Shown here in pieces: positions 1 to 12,779 of a stretch of 64,000 nt of DNA. The stretch lies in NCBI GenBank assembly GCA_013398015.1, contig VZRR01008201.1, forward strand, positions 244,025-308,024, read 5' to 3'. Under the pieces are notes generated by a model, which worked only from the letters and a program-made list of their open reading frames with translations, did not search any database and was not told the origin of the DNA. Both the position numbers and the translations under genes were made by a program. Within the stretch, counting starts at the first letter, position 1; each line of letters opens with the position of its first letter. Source of the DNA: Oreocharis arfaki. Taxonomy: Eukaryota > Chordata > Aves > Passeriformes > Paramythiidae.

Positions 1-201
1 ACATGGTAAAGGGAAGGTGGGAAGAACAGAAAAGAGCAGTGAAGAGAGTCACAGTGACAGCTGTGCTGTGAGTATGAGGTGGAAAAAAATTACTGGCTAC
101 TGAAGGGCTCTAAACTAGAACTGATGGCTGGAAGCTGAAACCACAGAAATTTGCACAGGAAGTAAAGTGCAGTTCTCAATGCACTTGAGATACAATACAA
201 G

Positions 202-221
202 TATCAAGTATATACTTGATA
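202..221. repeat. 20-bp perfect palindrome
   Basis: TATCAAGTAT followed directly by its reverse complement ATACTTGATA, with no spacer. It lies in a TA-rich tract running to about 241. Such sequence arises readily in AT-rich DNA, so no function is implied. Confidence 0.7.
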
Positions 222-1950
222 TATATATCAGAGTATATAGACAGTGATACTCTGTATGCAGAGGTGAGTAAATGTGAAGTAAAGGGGCCAGGGAATTGAT
301 GGGGGGTTTGTTTCTCAGCATCTTTAAATCAAGATAAATCAGGGAATAAATTAGTTGAACAAATAAATATTTTTTTTCCCCTTGAATTTGATGAATCTTT
401 GATCCTAGATGAGTCACCACAACTTGTGAGCATAAGGGAATGTGCTGGTTTGTGCTTACTTGGAAAGGCAGTGTATCTGGGGTTCAGGGTCTATTTTGCC
501 CCTAGTAGATCCACACAGACATTTTGATTTTGTAATGGGAGAAAGGATATAGAATTGTTAAAGAATATAGGATATAACATGATCAAAGACCAGCTGTCAC
601 AAGAATAGCCGTGATTAAAATATTCTGTCCTGAATGTAATAGCAATGGCAGATTTTTCATTCTAAAGGTAATGCTGCTAAAACTTTCAATGTTTGCACAT
701 TTCTTTTCAGTTCTACTAAATGTGGGGCACTGAAATCTTTCTGTTTGAGGAAAGGATCAATTTCAATTGCAGGGAAATAATCACTGCTTCACCAATTTCC
801 TTATGCTCCTTTGAGATGGTGTGGTTTCTAGCACAGGTTTCCTGTGCCAATTCTGCCCAAGTCTGTTGTGATTTTTGATGCTGAAGAAATAACACTGCAG
901 ATGATCTTGAAGGTCAGATGAAGGCAGGAGAACTGCAAAGCAGCGTGACTTTGCACCCAACTGCAAGCTGATTGGGAAGAAAATTGTGGCAACTGGACAG
1001 TATAAGTCGTGCTAGCCTAAACCTCATGGGGACAAATGTCTTTCTTCATCTAAAGGGTTAGCATTTTCTTACTGGAACGGTACAAAGGAAAGAAATTAAC
1101 CCCCCTTGTGGGATGTGATGTTCTATTAGCTGATATTACCATCTTTGTTTACCCACTCCTATGCCACAAACCCTGAACATGTGCTACATGTCCTTAGGCA
1201 CCCATTGGTTAATTTACTTGTGTAGAGTGAGGCAACAAAATTATAATAATAAATTACAAAACATAGTACAACTGGAACAAAGATGCTCCACAAAAATTCT
1301 TACTGCTTTTTTTCCTTGGTATTTCTTCTCAGCCAGAGATACGATATAAAACTACAGGTCAAAGTATGGTCTGTCACATTATTAAATCTTATGAGAAAAA
1401 CTAAATAATTCATTAAAACAAATTAACAAGTTAATAAGAACAGAAGGGAGTTAAAATACAATAAAATATTATTAATATATCTCAGCCTTATTCTAGAGCC
1501 TGTTTAAAGTGAATCAATGCACAATTAATGGGAAGCTGAGCTCCAGTTTTTGTATGATTATGTATAGGGCAGATCATGCAATATCATCTAATCTGCAAGG
1601 TGTTTAATCTCTTTAGCACTTCTGAAATGAAACTAAATGTGATCTGGACTTCAGAGTCCTCATCTACTTCAGTGATGGGAGTTTTAGAAGTAAGAGAAAC
1701 TGGTAGTCAGAAAATAGCATATATTTATTTGGGAGTACACGCCATAGCCTCAAACTGCAATTTCCTATCTTCATAATTTTTTGGTTTAAGTAGAAATTTT
1801 TGGGTTTGAATGAAAACATCAGAATTCTGGATAAAATAATGACAATTTTAATTGTCACACATTTGTTTTGAGTGTGTTGTTAGACCTTTAATAAGTGCAG
1901 CATTGATTCAAGACATTTCCCTCTTTTTGTAATGGGATTTCTGTGGTTGC

Positions 1951-1968
1951 AAAAAAAAAAAAAAAAAA
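1951..1968 (+). repeat. Poly(A) run of 18
   Basis: An uninterrupted run of 18 A follows GGTTGC. It could be the tail of an old retroposed sequence, but I recognise no element upstream and no flanking target-site duplication. Confidence 0.8.
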
Positions 1969-2886
1969 GAACAAAGGAGTCTGTTATGGAAGGAAAAGCT
2001 AAAGGCACTTTTGGAGGCCGGGAAAATGAACTCAAGTGTAACCCTTCTGAGATTTTATGGTGAGGACAGAATTTGAAGTCCTGCTGAGTGATCCCACTTA
2101 CGTGCTATCCAGGGAATGATGATTTCACTGGGACTTTCCAGACTTGGCATTGAAGAAGCAGGTCTCATCACTCTGAGATTTTTGCACAGCAACAATTTGA
2201 CATCTTGAAGTAGATACTGTGGGGTTTGTGTGACTTCAGTTTATCATGTGTTTTGCATCCTTGTCACATAGAACATCCTTGGAACATGATCCAAGAACTC
2301 AGAGAAATTACTGATTTAAATAGACGTCAAGTACCAGGTGTAAAGCAAAGTTTTCACAGTGAGAAAACTGTCATATTTGTCTCTGAAAGAACTTACAGTC
2401 CGTGCTTGAACCTCTCTTTTGAGATAAGTCTTGCTTTTCTCAGGGGCAAGGCTGGGCTTTTCTATCTCACTAGTGCTGTGCTCCCTGAGGACTTTGGTAA
2501 GAGATAGTGCTTGGATTTTCTTTTTAACTTCGGTGGATGTTGGCGAGATAAAAAGACTGTGGTGGCATCAGAGGGAGTGGAGGTTGTTGAGTTTTCACTC
2601 CTGCAGAGGATGCCACAACAGGAAGGAAAGCTGAGGCTATATCTTGGTTTCAAAGAAAGAGGGACATTTCCCCCTTCTACTGTAATAAGCAATGACAGCT
2701 GCGAAGGCATGCCCTGTCTTGCAATGCGATAATTTGTTTGCTTTCCCTACCCACAAGCATGGTCCTTTCTGGCTGCCTGATGTTAAATATTGGTAGCCCA
2801 GCCTGGAAGATGGCATGGCAGACAGCTCTGGACATAACCTCTAACAGGAACATGTAGATTAACTTGGTGAGTGTCACAGTTGAGGT

Positions 2887-2938
2887 GAACACAACACACA
2901 CTAATTTTAGCATGAAGTGTAGGTAAAAAGTGTTTATT
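2887..2938 (-). terminator. Poly(A) signal with GU-rich downstream element
   Basis: On the minus strand an AATAAA hexamer reads at 2938-2933 (TTTATT on the plus strand). About 30 bases further downstream is a GT-rich run, AGTGTGTGTTGTGTTC, at 2902-2887. AATAAA followed at this distance by a GU-rich element is the normal vertebrate cleavage and polyadenylation layout, so cleavage would fall near 2905-2920. It sits about 230 bases past the stop codon of the terminal exon at 3171-3278, and no other AATAAA lies between them. Confidence is moderate because AATAAA alone is common in AT-rich DNA. Confidence 0.5.
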
Positions 2939-3170
2939 TCAAAAGTTACTGTCATATATATACACTTTTGTATGTTTATCATTTATGTTAATTGTTTCTT
3001 GGTTGTTTAACTACTACAAAAGATTCATTGGTTATTTTAACTATACTATACTATCATTAGTTATTTACAACATAGGCATTTTCAGTATCTAAACAAGACG
3101 CTAGCTGTAGCTGTGTTGCTGTTTACTCTTTCTATTGTTTTGAATTTCTTGCTTTTCTTGATCGTGTTTC
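2910..3170 (-). other. Putative 3' untranslated region
   Basis: AT-rich sequence between the TGA stop at 3173-3171 and the predicted cleavage site near 2910, about 260 bases. It depends wholly on the terminal exon and poly(A) signal being real. Confidence 0.4.
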
Positions 3171-3278
3171 TCACGGGTAGACATGAATTATGCTGAGATC
3201 AATGTCACATTCAGACTCAGACAGGCTTGCTGACTTGCTGTTAGTCTCCACAGGTGAGTTGTGAGAAACAGGCGGTTC
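3171..3278 (-). CDS. Candidate 3'-terminal coding exon, unidentified protein
   Basis: The minus strand shows a textbook acceptor with a long pyrimidine tract ending in CTCTGCTTTCAG at 3279. It is followed by 35 codons in phase 0 and a TGA stop at 3173-3171. The peptide begins EPPVSHNSPVE and ends SESECDIDLSIIHVYP. It is hydrophilic and Ser/Glu-rich, like a cytoplasmic or disordered C-terminal tail, with no domain or membrane segment. A poly(A) signal and GU-rich element follow at the right distance. Exon, stop, short UTR and cleavage signals in the right order are the reason for the call. The same frame stays open upstream of the acceptor to about 3596, but that part reads as random sequence. 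I do not recognise the protein. The preceding exon must end in phase 0, and I have not found it with confidence. Confidence 0.5.
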   Translation of the reverse strand, partial: EPPVSHNSPVETNSKSASLSESECDIDLSIIHVYP

Positions 3279-6200
3279 CTGAAAGCAGAGATGTAGGGGT
3301 AGGAAGTGTACAGACAGGGGCACACAAGCCATTTGGTACATGTCACCAACACCTTCCGCACTGGAAAGGTAATATCTCCAGCAGAGCTGACTATGAGGAA
3401 AACCAGGAGCAAGTATTCTTTCTAGAGTAATTTCCCAGCTTCCTTTCCCTGTGTCCACCCCGGTTTTATGAGGCACATGGGAAATCACTGCCATTAGCTT
3501 TGCCGTGACAAAGCCCCAGATGCTGCTCTGGGTGAAATCCATCTCTGTGGAGGCTGAAGTCAGAGGGATGTCATGTGTCTCCAGTGCCTTGTCCACTTGT
3601 CACTCAGGAAGGAGCTAAGCTGCCTTCTGGATAGCTGCCCACGAAGGATGCGGTAACTCTGCTCTGGATGTGCCCTGGTTCTCAGTGTTGACCATACTGA
3701 AGTGCAGATGCCCGACTTTTGGATAGCTGAGGAAGTTACTGCCACTTGTCCCCAGCAGCCTGCAAATTTTTAATACTGCTTCCCACAAAAGTTTTTCACC
3801 AAGGACTTGCTGCTCACTACGCACATTGAGGTGCAGTAAATTCAATAGTACTTGTCTTCCTGTCTAATGCTAAGATATGATGGGACCAATTTGAAATTCT
3901 CCTTTTGCCACCTCAACAGCAAAACAACAGATTCAGCATGAGCCAGAAGACAGGAATCCCCCATGCAAAGGGAGTCCTGGTCCCGTGTAAAGGTGCTTTA
4001 TATTTTCTCTACTTAACTCAGCCCTATGGAAACTTCCAGGGTGCTCCCGACACTTGGAAGGGTCTGCAGTTCAGCAGCTTGGGGCAGAACAGACAGAAGG
4101 AGGATTCAGAGGTGTGGGTCTCCCTGCTATGGTGCTGATGGTGGTCAGCTTCATGGCAATTTTGTTTTTTCCTCCTATATATTTTTTTGAAACCTTTATC
4201 TGGTCTAACCTTCTGTCTGGTGGTGCAGATGTTCATCAGCCTGCATTCCTTTGAAAATAAGGGGCTATTTGCAGGGCAGTGATTGTCCCCATTAAAAAAA
4301 AAAAGCCAAACCCCCTTATCCTTGAAAATGAAAAAGCGTGTCTCTCCTTCTCTGTCATCTCTTCTAACACATTGCACTGAGGGTTAAAGGCGTGTCTCCA
4401 TCTCCTCCCCAAATGTCTTTATTAATAGCTTTCAAATATTGGCCTCCTTAGGCCATGGACAGATGCAGCTCTGGACATGCTAGAGGCTGCATAGCACTCA
4501 AGGAGATAAGACAGTTTAGTTTAACACAGCACGAATGATTCCAGCCTCAAGTCCCAATCAAAGAGATTTACAGCTGTTTTAAAAGGACAGTAATGTTGAC
4601 TTGACTGGTGAAAGAATGCATGAAACCACTCTCAATAAAAGGTCTAGTTTTAGCAAGTAAATAAATATTCGAAGCACAACACACACAACTTGATTATTAT
4701 TTCATTAAAAATTAGCGTAATAGCCAAATTGTAACACACCAGCAATATTTGTACATTTGGAATTAACAGTCAATACCCCACAAGACAGACACATCCTTTA
4801 GTTAAAACAATTATAAAACAGACAGTGAAACAGATCTCCTTTGTCACCATTTAGGAGCAATTTAATGCACTCAGTTCCTAATATTTTATGATGCAGAAAT
4901 TCTATTCTCTAATTTCCTTTTCAAACCTCTATCCCAAAGGGGTTTTAATTCGATATTCTCTACTTTAATGTAAGAGACCTTGCTCAGCACCTCCCTGGAT
5001 CAAGCCCTGGGAGAGGCATTAAATGATCAGAACAAGCCAGCCGTCCCCCTCTGCAGAGGGACAAAGGCGACCCCACACCATGCGAGGGGTGCCTCTGCAT
5101 CGATGCTAATGAAGTGACCATCTGCAATCTGCATCAAATAATTATAAGTTGCCTCCCCTGACTGCACTCCATGTGCTGGCACAGCCTGGTGGGAGGCGCA
5201 GCACGGGCTGCAGGCTGCTGGTGCCTGAGCACGGGGGCGGCGGGGGCTCGGAGGAGCGGATCATGTTTATCCCTTCACCACGAGGCACACAACCTGCTGA
5301 GCAGACAGGTGCTGGCTGTGCTGATGTCCATGGGCGATGAAGCCTGGTTGTCCTAGTAGCTGACATCTATATCTAGATCTATCTGGATTTTTAAACTGAT
5401 ACAACATGAAGAATGTCACTCTCTGTTACTGTATGTGTGTATCTTATGGATATCCTTTAAGCACAATGCCTTGACCATGTCTGCCCTGCTTTCTTCAGCT
5501 GATGGATTTTGCCACTGTAATGGGCTATTGTTTTCCACAGTTTTTTTAATTTATCCTTCAGCTCAAATGCTTCTGGACATGATTACAGTCAGACTCTTTC
5601 CCCAGTACTTTAACAACTCTATTGTTTCTACTTATGCTTTTAAAAACTTTAGACTTCATCTTAATAAAGCTCAGCAACTGAAACCAAAGTAAATTCTGCC
5701 TTAAAATATTCAAAAACTTTAGAAGGAGCCTACTGAGCTAAGCATGCCTAAACCCTATTGATGTCACAGGGAACCTATTACATTACATGTACTGCAGCAC
5801 TGCAGTAAGTTTAGTGCTTCCTTTTTTCTTCCTCTCTCTGCCTTGTATCCAGCTGCCTCTCTGCTGGTATTATAAAGATTTTGTCGGCTTTGCTTGATCC
5901 AAAGTTTGAGTAAAGTGAGCACAAGCTTTTATAAAATATGTTCCCAAGATTTTCTGTGAAAGACAAGTATGACTTATATTTTTACATCAATGTACTTTCT
6001 TCAGTAGTATTTGAGAGCTTGCTACAATAGAATAAGAGCTGGCTAGAGAAAAAGACAATTAGAAATAAAAGACAATTTTTTTCTGTGAACAGAAAAAAAA
6101 ATCCACTTAATTGAGTCTTCACTGTCTTGCTTGCAAGAGGAAACAATTAAACTCTATGTTCAAAGGACTTTCAAGAAAACATTGTGGGTGTTGCCCAAGG

Positions 6201-7957
6201 CAAGATTGGCAAGATAACTCTTATCTAGTCTTTGGTCCATTTCAGGTAGGCAGCATCCTATACCAAAGGCTTTTCTGTTCCAGACCAGAGCTGAAGTCAG
6301 AACAGGAAGACAAGAGGGTGTTTCAGGTTTCAGCCCAAATCTGGTTAGCTGCAGTCCTGCTCTGCTGACTACCTGTGCTGGAGACCTAGCTGGGGCTCAC
6401 TGGTGGGTGCACTGCGACTCCACTCAAACACTCATCTGCCTGTCCCCTCCTGGAAAAATCAAGCTGAGCATTTTCTAGTAGTGCTGGTGGTGACAGCCTT
6501 TGAGCAGCACGGATTTGCATGGGGGCAGTGAGGTCTTGGTGTGCGATCAGCACCTGACAGCAGAGGTTTACAGAGGATGGGGTAATGGGCCAGCCCTGCT
6601 CTCTGTCAGCCCCTGGCAGGCACAGAAGTGCAGCTTCCCTTTCTGCCACCCTCAGGTCATGGTGCTGCTGAATCCAGGCCCAAGAATATTGCAGTTTTCT
6701 AGCAACATGTCTGCACACACAAGGAGGGATAACTTCAGGCAAGTGGCCCTGGGAGATGATATGAGGCCCTCGCCTCAAAGCAGCTTTGTGCTGTACATCC
6801 TCACATACAATCTGAGACATCGGGCTTGTGCTTGTCTTTTGTCCCTAATTCTTTGGAAGTCTCCCCTTGCCCACATATGGTGTCTGGCTGACAAAGAGGG
6901 AATCACAGGAACAGAAATCACTATGGTATGTAGGAGTAGTGTCTAATCTGTTGGGATTATACAGACATTGTCACATGCCTTTAAAACTCAGTTTCATTTT
7001 CTCCCTTCAGGCTGTTTTCAGCATCCTTGATACCCTTGTAGATAAATGAAGCTGGCAGAGAGACCACCTCAATAAACAATGTATTTTTCATGTCTCTAGT
7101 AACACATCTGACCCTGTGCAGGCTTGTCCGCGTGTTGTAGATGCTCAGGTAAGGACTAAAACAGCAGTGAAGACCTCATGGCACTCCTTTGCAGTGGAAA
7201 AGGCCACTTGAAAATTGAAGGTAACTTAGGGCTTGGGGCACACGCCTTTTGCCTCTAGGATTGCAGCTGTCTTCCTAGGTCTCCCTCCTTCAGGTGCTGC
7301 TTTTAGGGCTCTTGAGCTTAGTTGGTGCCAGAGCTGCCTTGCACCTGTGTCACAGCCCAGCCATTACTGAGAACAAAGAGAGAAAGATCATCTTTCCTTC
7401 GAAGGAGATTTTAAAGTAAAATGCATGGTTTTAGCTGGCAGGAGGCAGATCTTACAGACCCATTCCCCTTGCACCTGTGCAGCTGCCTCTCACCTTCCTC
7501 TCTCCCATCATCAAGCAGATGGAGGCAAAGGGGTTGCAATCCAGACAGGTGTGAGGAAAAGGCTTTGGGGAGGGTCCAGGACAGAAGTAACAACTTTAAA
7601 TTGCCCTTTGGACACAAACTCAGCGATCCTTTTTGCTCTCCAGCCCCACTGAATGATTGGATGCTGCTGGAACACCCCTTCTTCTCCACAGCTGTGAGAA
7701 CTTAAAGATCACAGTTGCCTGTCTCAAACACTTCCAAGGCCACAGAAGGAACTTGCTGTAAGATAAGTCACCATAGAGGGGCTTGAGTGAAGTACAGAAA
7801 GGAGGAATTTGCCACAGGAAGGTGCTGCTTCCAGGGCTAGTGGAGGTGAGATCTGGTTGGCACATCCTGGTTAATACACCCAGACAAGTATTCCCTCTGT
7901 GGCACACCATGGGAAAGGAGGGAACTGCTCATAGACATATCGTTGGTCAAACAAAGA
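3279..7957. other. Non-coding stretch, possible regulatory patch at 4.98-5.35 kb
   Basis: No supported gene. The block at about 4980-5350 is described separately. At 6.38-6.95 kb overlapping open frames of 144 and 148 codons occur on opposite strands in moderately GC-rich sequence. They show no motif, and I take them as chance. If the minus-strand gene is real, this is intronic. Confidence 0.5.
4980..5350. promoter_or_regulatory. Possible regulatory element: homeodomain/POU-like sites beside a CpG-rich patch
   Basis: At 5030-5145 several transcription-factor-like motifs cluster: GGACAAAGG (SOX-like), ATCGATGCTAAT (POU-like), CATCTG (E-box) and AATAATTATAA (homeodomain-like). The next 200 bases (5160-5350) are unusually GC- and CpG-rich for this window, including CACGGGGGCGGCGGGGGCTCGG at 5231-5252. 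No coding frame stands out. This is the usual look of a conserved enhancer, but short motifs occur by chance and I cannot see conservation. Confidence 0.25.
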
Positions 7958-10900
7958 TCACACCAAGTTAGACCACCAATGACCACTGAAGCAGCCCCAG
8001 ACTAATTTCTGCGGCCTTCTACCAGAGGACTGCACATGAGACTTATCACTCTCAGCAACAACCTGAAAGGAAGGTGTAGCCAGGTGGGATATGGTCTCCT
8101 TTCTCAAATACCAAGTAATTTTTTTATTTTTGGTTGTAAAGAGGTATGTATTATTATCATTAATAGAGAAACTATGCTTAAAGTACAACATCTGCCACAA
8201 ATATTTGCAAGTCTTGATTCAATCCATTTGTATTAGTGGAAATATTTCCTATGACTTATGCCATGGATTAGTCCCTTGTTATAATACTTGTCTGATCAAG
8301 AGCATGTTTCAGGCAGCACTACAATATCTTATCCTTAAGTGGCCCTCTAGCAACTGGATTTACCATCCTGGAGCTGCGCTCGAGAACTTAAATGTTGTGT
8401 GGAGGGGTAGCTGGTAATTTGGGGTACAAATCATAAGAAACAAAGCTATCAGCAGGTTTAGCTCTGTAACAGCCTATGGTAAGTGGAAGCAAAATGCAGA
8501 GCAGTCGATCCTACAGTTGGACTGTCTGGCAGCTGGTGGCTGCCCTTGCACACATCTTTCTTTGCAGAATGAGGTCTCCTATAATCTAGAATTTACTGGC
8601 ACCTCACTAAGGAGGTGTTTGCTGTGTTAGACAGCTCTTAACATCTGCAGTGTCAAAATAAAGCCATTATAGAGAGAGAATATGCGTTCTGCAGTGAAAA
8701 AAAACACTTATGTATAGCTCACTCACTAGTTATTTAGGGCACTCAGAGATGAAAAAGCCCCACAGAGTTAGAGGAAGTTCATTCCTTTGTAATGGACTGC
8801 CAAGGCTGGCAGCTCTGTGGTAAGCACACCCAATAAAGTGAAAAAGCTCAGGAGATTGAAAAGGGTTAGTAGCTTTTCTACAGGGCTTTTTTTTTTTTTT
8901 CCTCCAGCATTAGTCATAAATACGCAAACAAGTGTTAAGAAATGATTTTGGTTGAGGATTTTAAGAATATTGCTAATCTCCTTCATGTTAAGACATCCCA
9001 TAATTGGCTGTACCAATTAGTCAAGGCGAGTGGCTCGGATTTCTTCTACTGACATTTGCTAACAAACAGAAAATGAGCTGTCTGCTTTGTAGAGTATATT
9101 TGTCTAGAAATAGCAAGCTCAGTAGCAGGAGCATAAGGTCCGAAATGTAAATATAATCCTAAAAATACTCCATCCTTCTCTTTAAACCAAAGGTTATGGA
9201 ATGCCAGGGTAAAAGAGCAAGAACATTTATTCACCTTCAGGTGTGCCACCAAGACAGCACTGTCCTACACCTGCATAGTAGCCATGAATCATTCCAGCCT
9301 GAATGAGCCAGCTTAGTATCACTTTTACCACTATTTCTTGATCTTTAGTTTGTCCAATGAGAAGAACATTAAAGGTGCCAATTGAGCCAAATGTGTGTTT
9401 TGGGCATGCAAACATCTGCCTTCAGCAGGTGGCTGGTGACTGTCAGTCGTAACTGCTTCAGTGCAGTGAACTCCAGGTAAATGTTTTCCTTTTCTTAACA
9501 CACATCCTCTCTGCTACTAAAATTTTACAAAAGCACAGAGAGACAGCCTTGGTGTTTCATGAGCTGTAGTCACCACACACTGAGCAGGAATTTGTTAGCT
9601 GGGTCTGGGATGTTGGTACAACCCAGAGAGTGCCCACATGGAACACAAAGAGACGTCCGTGTCAGCTGCGATAGCTGAGACTCGGGCAGGCTAATCTACT
9701 GTGGCTAATAAACATCCACCTTTGTAACAGCGTCTTCCTGTCCTTGGAACATGTGAGCTCCACAGAAACAGATGAGAAACTGGCCTCAATTTCTTTCCAC
9801 ACACAGCTTTCAACAAAAATGATGCAGGGTTGTTCCGATCATATTTGTTAGGCAAAATTCGAAAGAAAAAAGCAGAGGTGTCGTTTATCAAGCACAGGGG
9901 AGAAACTAGAAGGAACACTAGCAATAATCTTCCTTTCCTGCATCAGCATTTGCATTTTTTCTTTCCAGTAAGTTTTGGCAGAAAACATGTTAATGTGATC
10001 TGGGAATGGTCAATTTTTTTGCCAAACTGTGGCTAAAGGTGAACCCAGCACCTTTCATGATTATTTCTTTCCTGTGTGGCCGACAGTAATTCTGATCAAC
10101 CCATTCTGTGGTCAGGAAATAATTAAATACAGGATGTGCTGTCAGGGATATACAAATTCTTATTTTCCTTCTAGATATTAAGAAGGGATTAACTAGGACT
10201 CTTTCAAAAGTTATTATTTCTATGTTTACAGAGAAAAGAGTGTGATGGGTTTTAACCTTTCAGGGTGCTTTTTCTCCTTTTTGTTCCTTATCTGCACTCA
10301 AAAACAATTATGAGACTGTCCAAGGGGGAAAATCTGAAACAACCACATGAACTCCTAATAATAGTAGTAAAAGGAACAAGACATTAATAGGAGGGGCTCA
10401 CCCCTGGTTTATGCCTTTACAGTTTCCTCTAGTGAGGTACAGTGTTGGGTAACTGGTGTCATGTGTCGTGTCATAATACATCATATCCATATCAGGGTCC
10501 ATCATGTCACACAGAGTAATAGGACACGACAGATTCAATGGGAGGCTGTCAGCCTAGAAATATATTTTTAAAAAAATGCTTATGTATAAAGATTTAAAAT
10601 GTATAAAACCTGCTAGTGATAAGTTAAAAAAGACGAGGAGAGAAATAGGAGGGAACTGAGAATAGTCTTTACAAGACAGAAAGCAGGCCAGGGCAAAATA
10701 TCATATCTCAGACACATCACTCACAAGCTGGGAAAGCTAGATCCATGTCACTCAACCTGCAGGAGTAGCTTAGCAATAACATCTGAGCTGTTCAGAATTT
10801 GGACTCTAACTTTTGGGACAAATTAGAGTAGGTTCTAGTTAATTCCATTATTTTTTGTTTCAGTCTACGCTCTGGGAATTTGGATTCAGGAGTGCATACA

Positions 10901-12779
10901 GGTTCCTAATTTCCTGCAAGTTCATATCTCAGAGTCTGTCTCTGAACAAAAGGTTTGTGCTTCCCTGTGCCAGGCCAGAGCTTGCCTTGGGAGAAGCTGT
11001 GGGGGATGAAGGATGCAAAGCCATCCTTTACACCTGCCCACGGGCCTGGGGCAGGCAAAGGTCTGGACCAATGCATCTGTGGCATGTTCACACCTGGCAC
11101 TTCTTGTGGTTTCTGCAGATCCTGCATCAGCTAAATTGCAGTCCCTGTTGCACCAGCAGTGTGCACGCAAGCCTTAGCCACTGCTGACTAAGCTGTGGCC
11201 ACACCACACTGCCATACGTCAACACACTTCAATAGGGAAATCTGGTCAGGCACCCCACTGTGCTTTGTCCCACTGCTCCAGGATGGTCTGCAGGTAGACA
11301 ACACAAGCTCGGGATGAAGCTATTTATCTCCTAGCATTTCCCCAGTTTCATCCCACGGTACATTTACTTGTGAGACAGACAGTGCCGTTTTCCAGGTGGC
11401 AGCATGGCAGAGACACTGTTGGGTGTTGTGGTCCTCATGGTGATGAGTACAGACAGGCATGGCTTAGCTTAACTTCCCTCAGGCTGCAATTTCATGGCTC
11501 AGGATGCCTCTGGCAATGCCTGAAATTAAGCATATGTTTGTTTAGTACTTTTTTCTGGGGAACCCCAACTTCAGAGCCAAGCCAAGATACTGCTCTCTTG
11601 GGGCAGGATGCTCTTGCTGACCTTCAGGGCCGCAATGTTGGAGCAACTGCCACAAGCTTCACTCCAAGTGCCAGACACACATGACCATCCTTCCCTGGAG
11701 ACTTGGCAGATCATCCCCAGCATAGCTGTTACATCAGCCTTCCAGACAGAATTGGTTTGCTGCCTGGGTAAAAACCTCTCACAGATTGTTCAGATAGAAG
11801 CAAGGAGTACCACTGCTGCCTGGGTGACTGAAGGACAGATTAAGGAGTCTAATAATAACTCTGATGGGTAGCAAGAAGTAGCTGAAATCATTGCAATGGT
11901 TTTATTTGCTCTGCAGAGCTTTGGTAAGCCTAGGAGTGAGACTTGCTGTGTGTCCAAGAAGGGAGGCTGTAGGAGGTGCTGAGCAAACAGAAAGGAAGCT
12001 TCCACAAAATGCTGCGGTATGCTCTGAGCATGCGGGTGGGGCTGTGTTGTGCTGCTGTGATACAACTGATGATGGCCAAAACCTGTGAACATTCCTTTGG
12101 GTTTGGCTCTAATCCTGAATCTGTTCTATGTGCTCTTTATATGTGAGTTTAGCAGTGCACACATTGCAGTTCATGTAGGGATTTTAGTTTACTTTGCCAC
12201 GGATTTTATTGCACTGAAAGCTGGTGTTTTAATGAACTGCTTATCAGGTGGAACCATAATTGTAAAGATGTTTTAAAAGGTGTTTTAACTATAAACAAAA
12301 GTAAATGTTGCGAGCAGCAGTAAATATGAGAAACAAGTAATCAGGCGAAGTTGGAAACTCTATTATCTTTATGCTAAAGATTTCAGCATGATTGCTTTTA
12401 TTTTAAGCTACACAATGTAGAGAAGCAAACACTTTCAAGGTTAAAATGATGTCTCTGCATGATGCTCAGGAATGCCCTCTGTTTCTTAGGGTTTGGGGAT
12501 AATGGGAGAAGGACATGTCTCTCCTAGTAGAGTAAAATACCATACTCAACCATACTCAGAACTGTGTATTCTAATTATTTTTTGTCTGTTTTTTGTTACA
12601 GTGTGCAGCTAGTAATAAACCTATTCCAGGTCACTGTGGCAAGAAAGGTTCATCCTAATCTCTGAAGGCATCCAGAACAGTCGATGGAGTGCAAGGAGTT
12701 TGTGACAAAGAACTTGACTGAACATGAAGAAGCAACACAGGCTCTGTTTTAGCAGAAATTATGGCATGGACAAGAGGGA

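Larger units (their letters stand above)
1..2886. other. Non-coding stretch with simple-sequence DNA
   Basis: I see no supported gene here. It holds a 20-bp perfect palindrome at 202-221 inside TA-rich DNA, and an 18-A run at 1951-1968. If the minus-strand gene ending near 2.9 kb is real, this stretch is its downstream flank. Minus-strand GTAAGT-like donors near 2096 and 2396 lie beyond the proposed poly(A) site and have no convincing partner acceptors. Confidence 0.6.

Noticed and set aside
2096..2460. Minus-strand GTAAGT donors near 2096 and 2396 with short open frames
   Set aside because: They lie beyond the proposed poly(A) site and lack good acceptors.
6386..6946. Opposed 144- and 148-codon frames
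   Set aside because: Composition effect of a moderately GC-rich stretch. Neither peptide looks like a known family.
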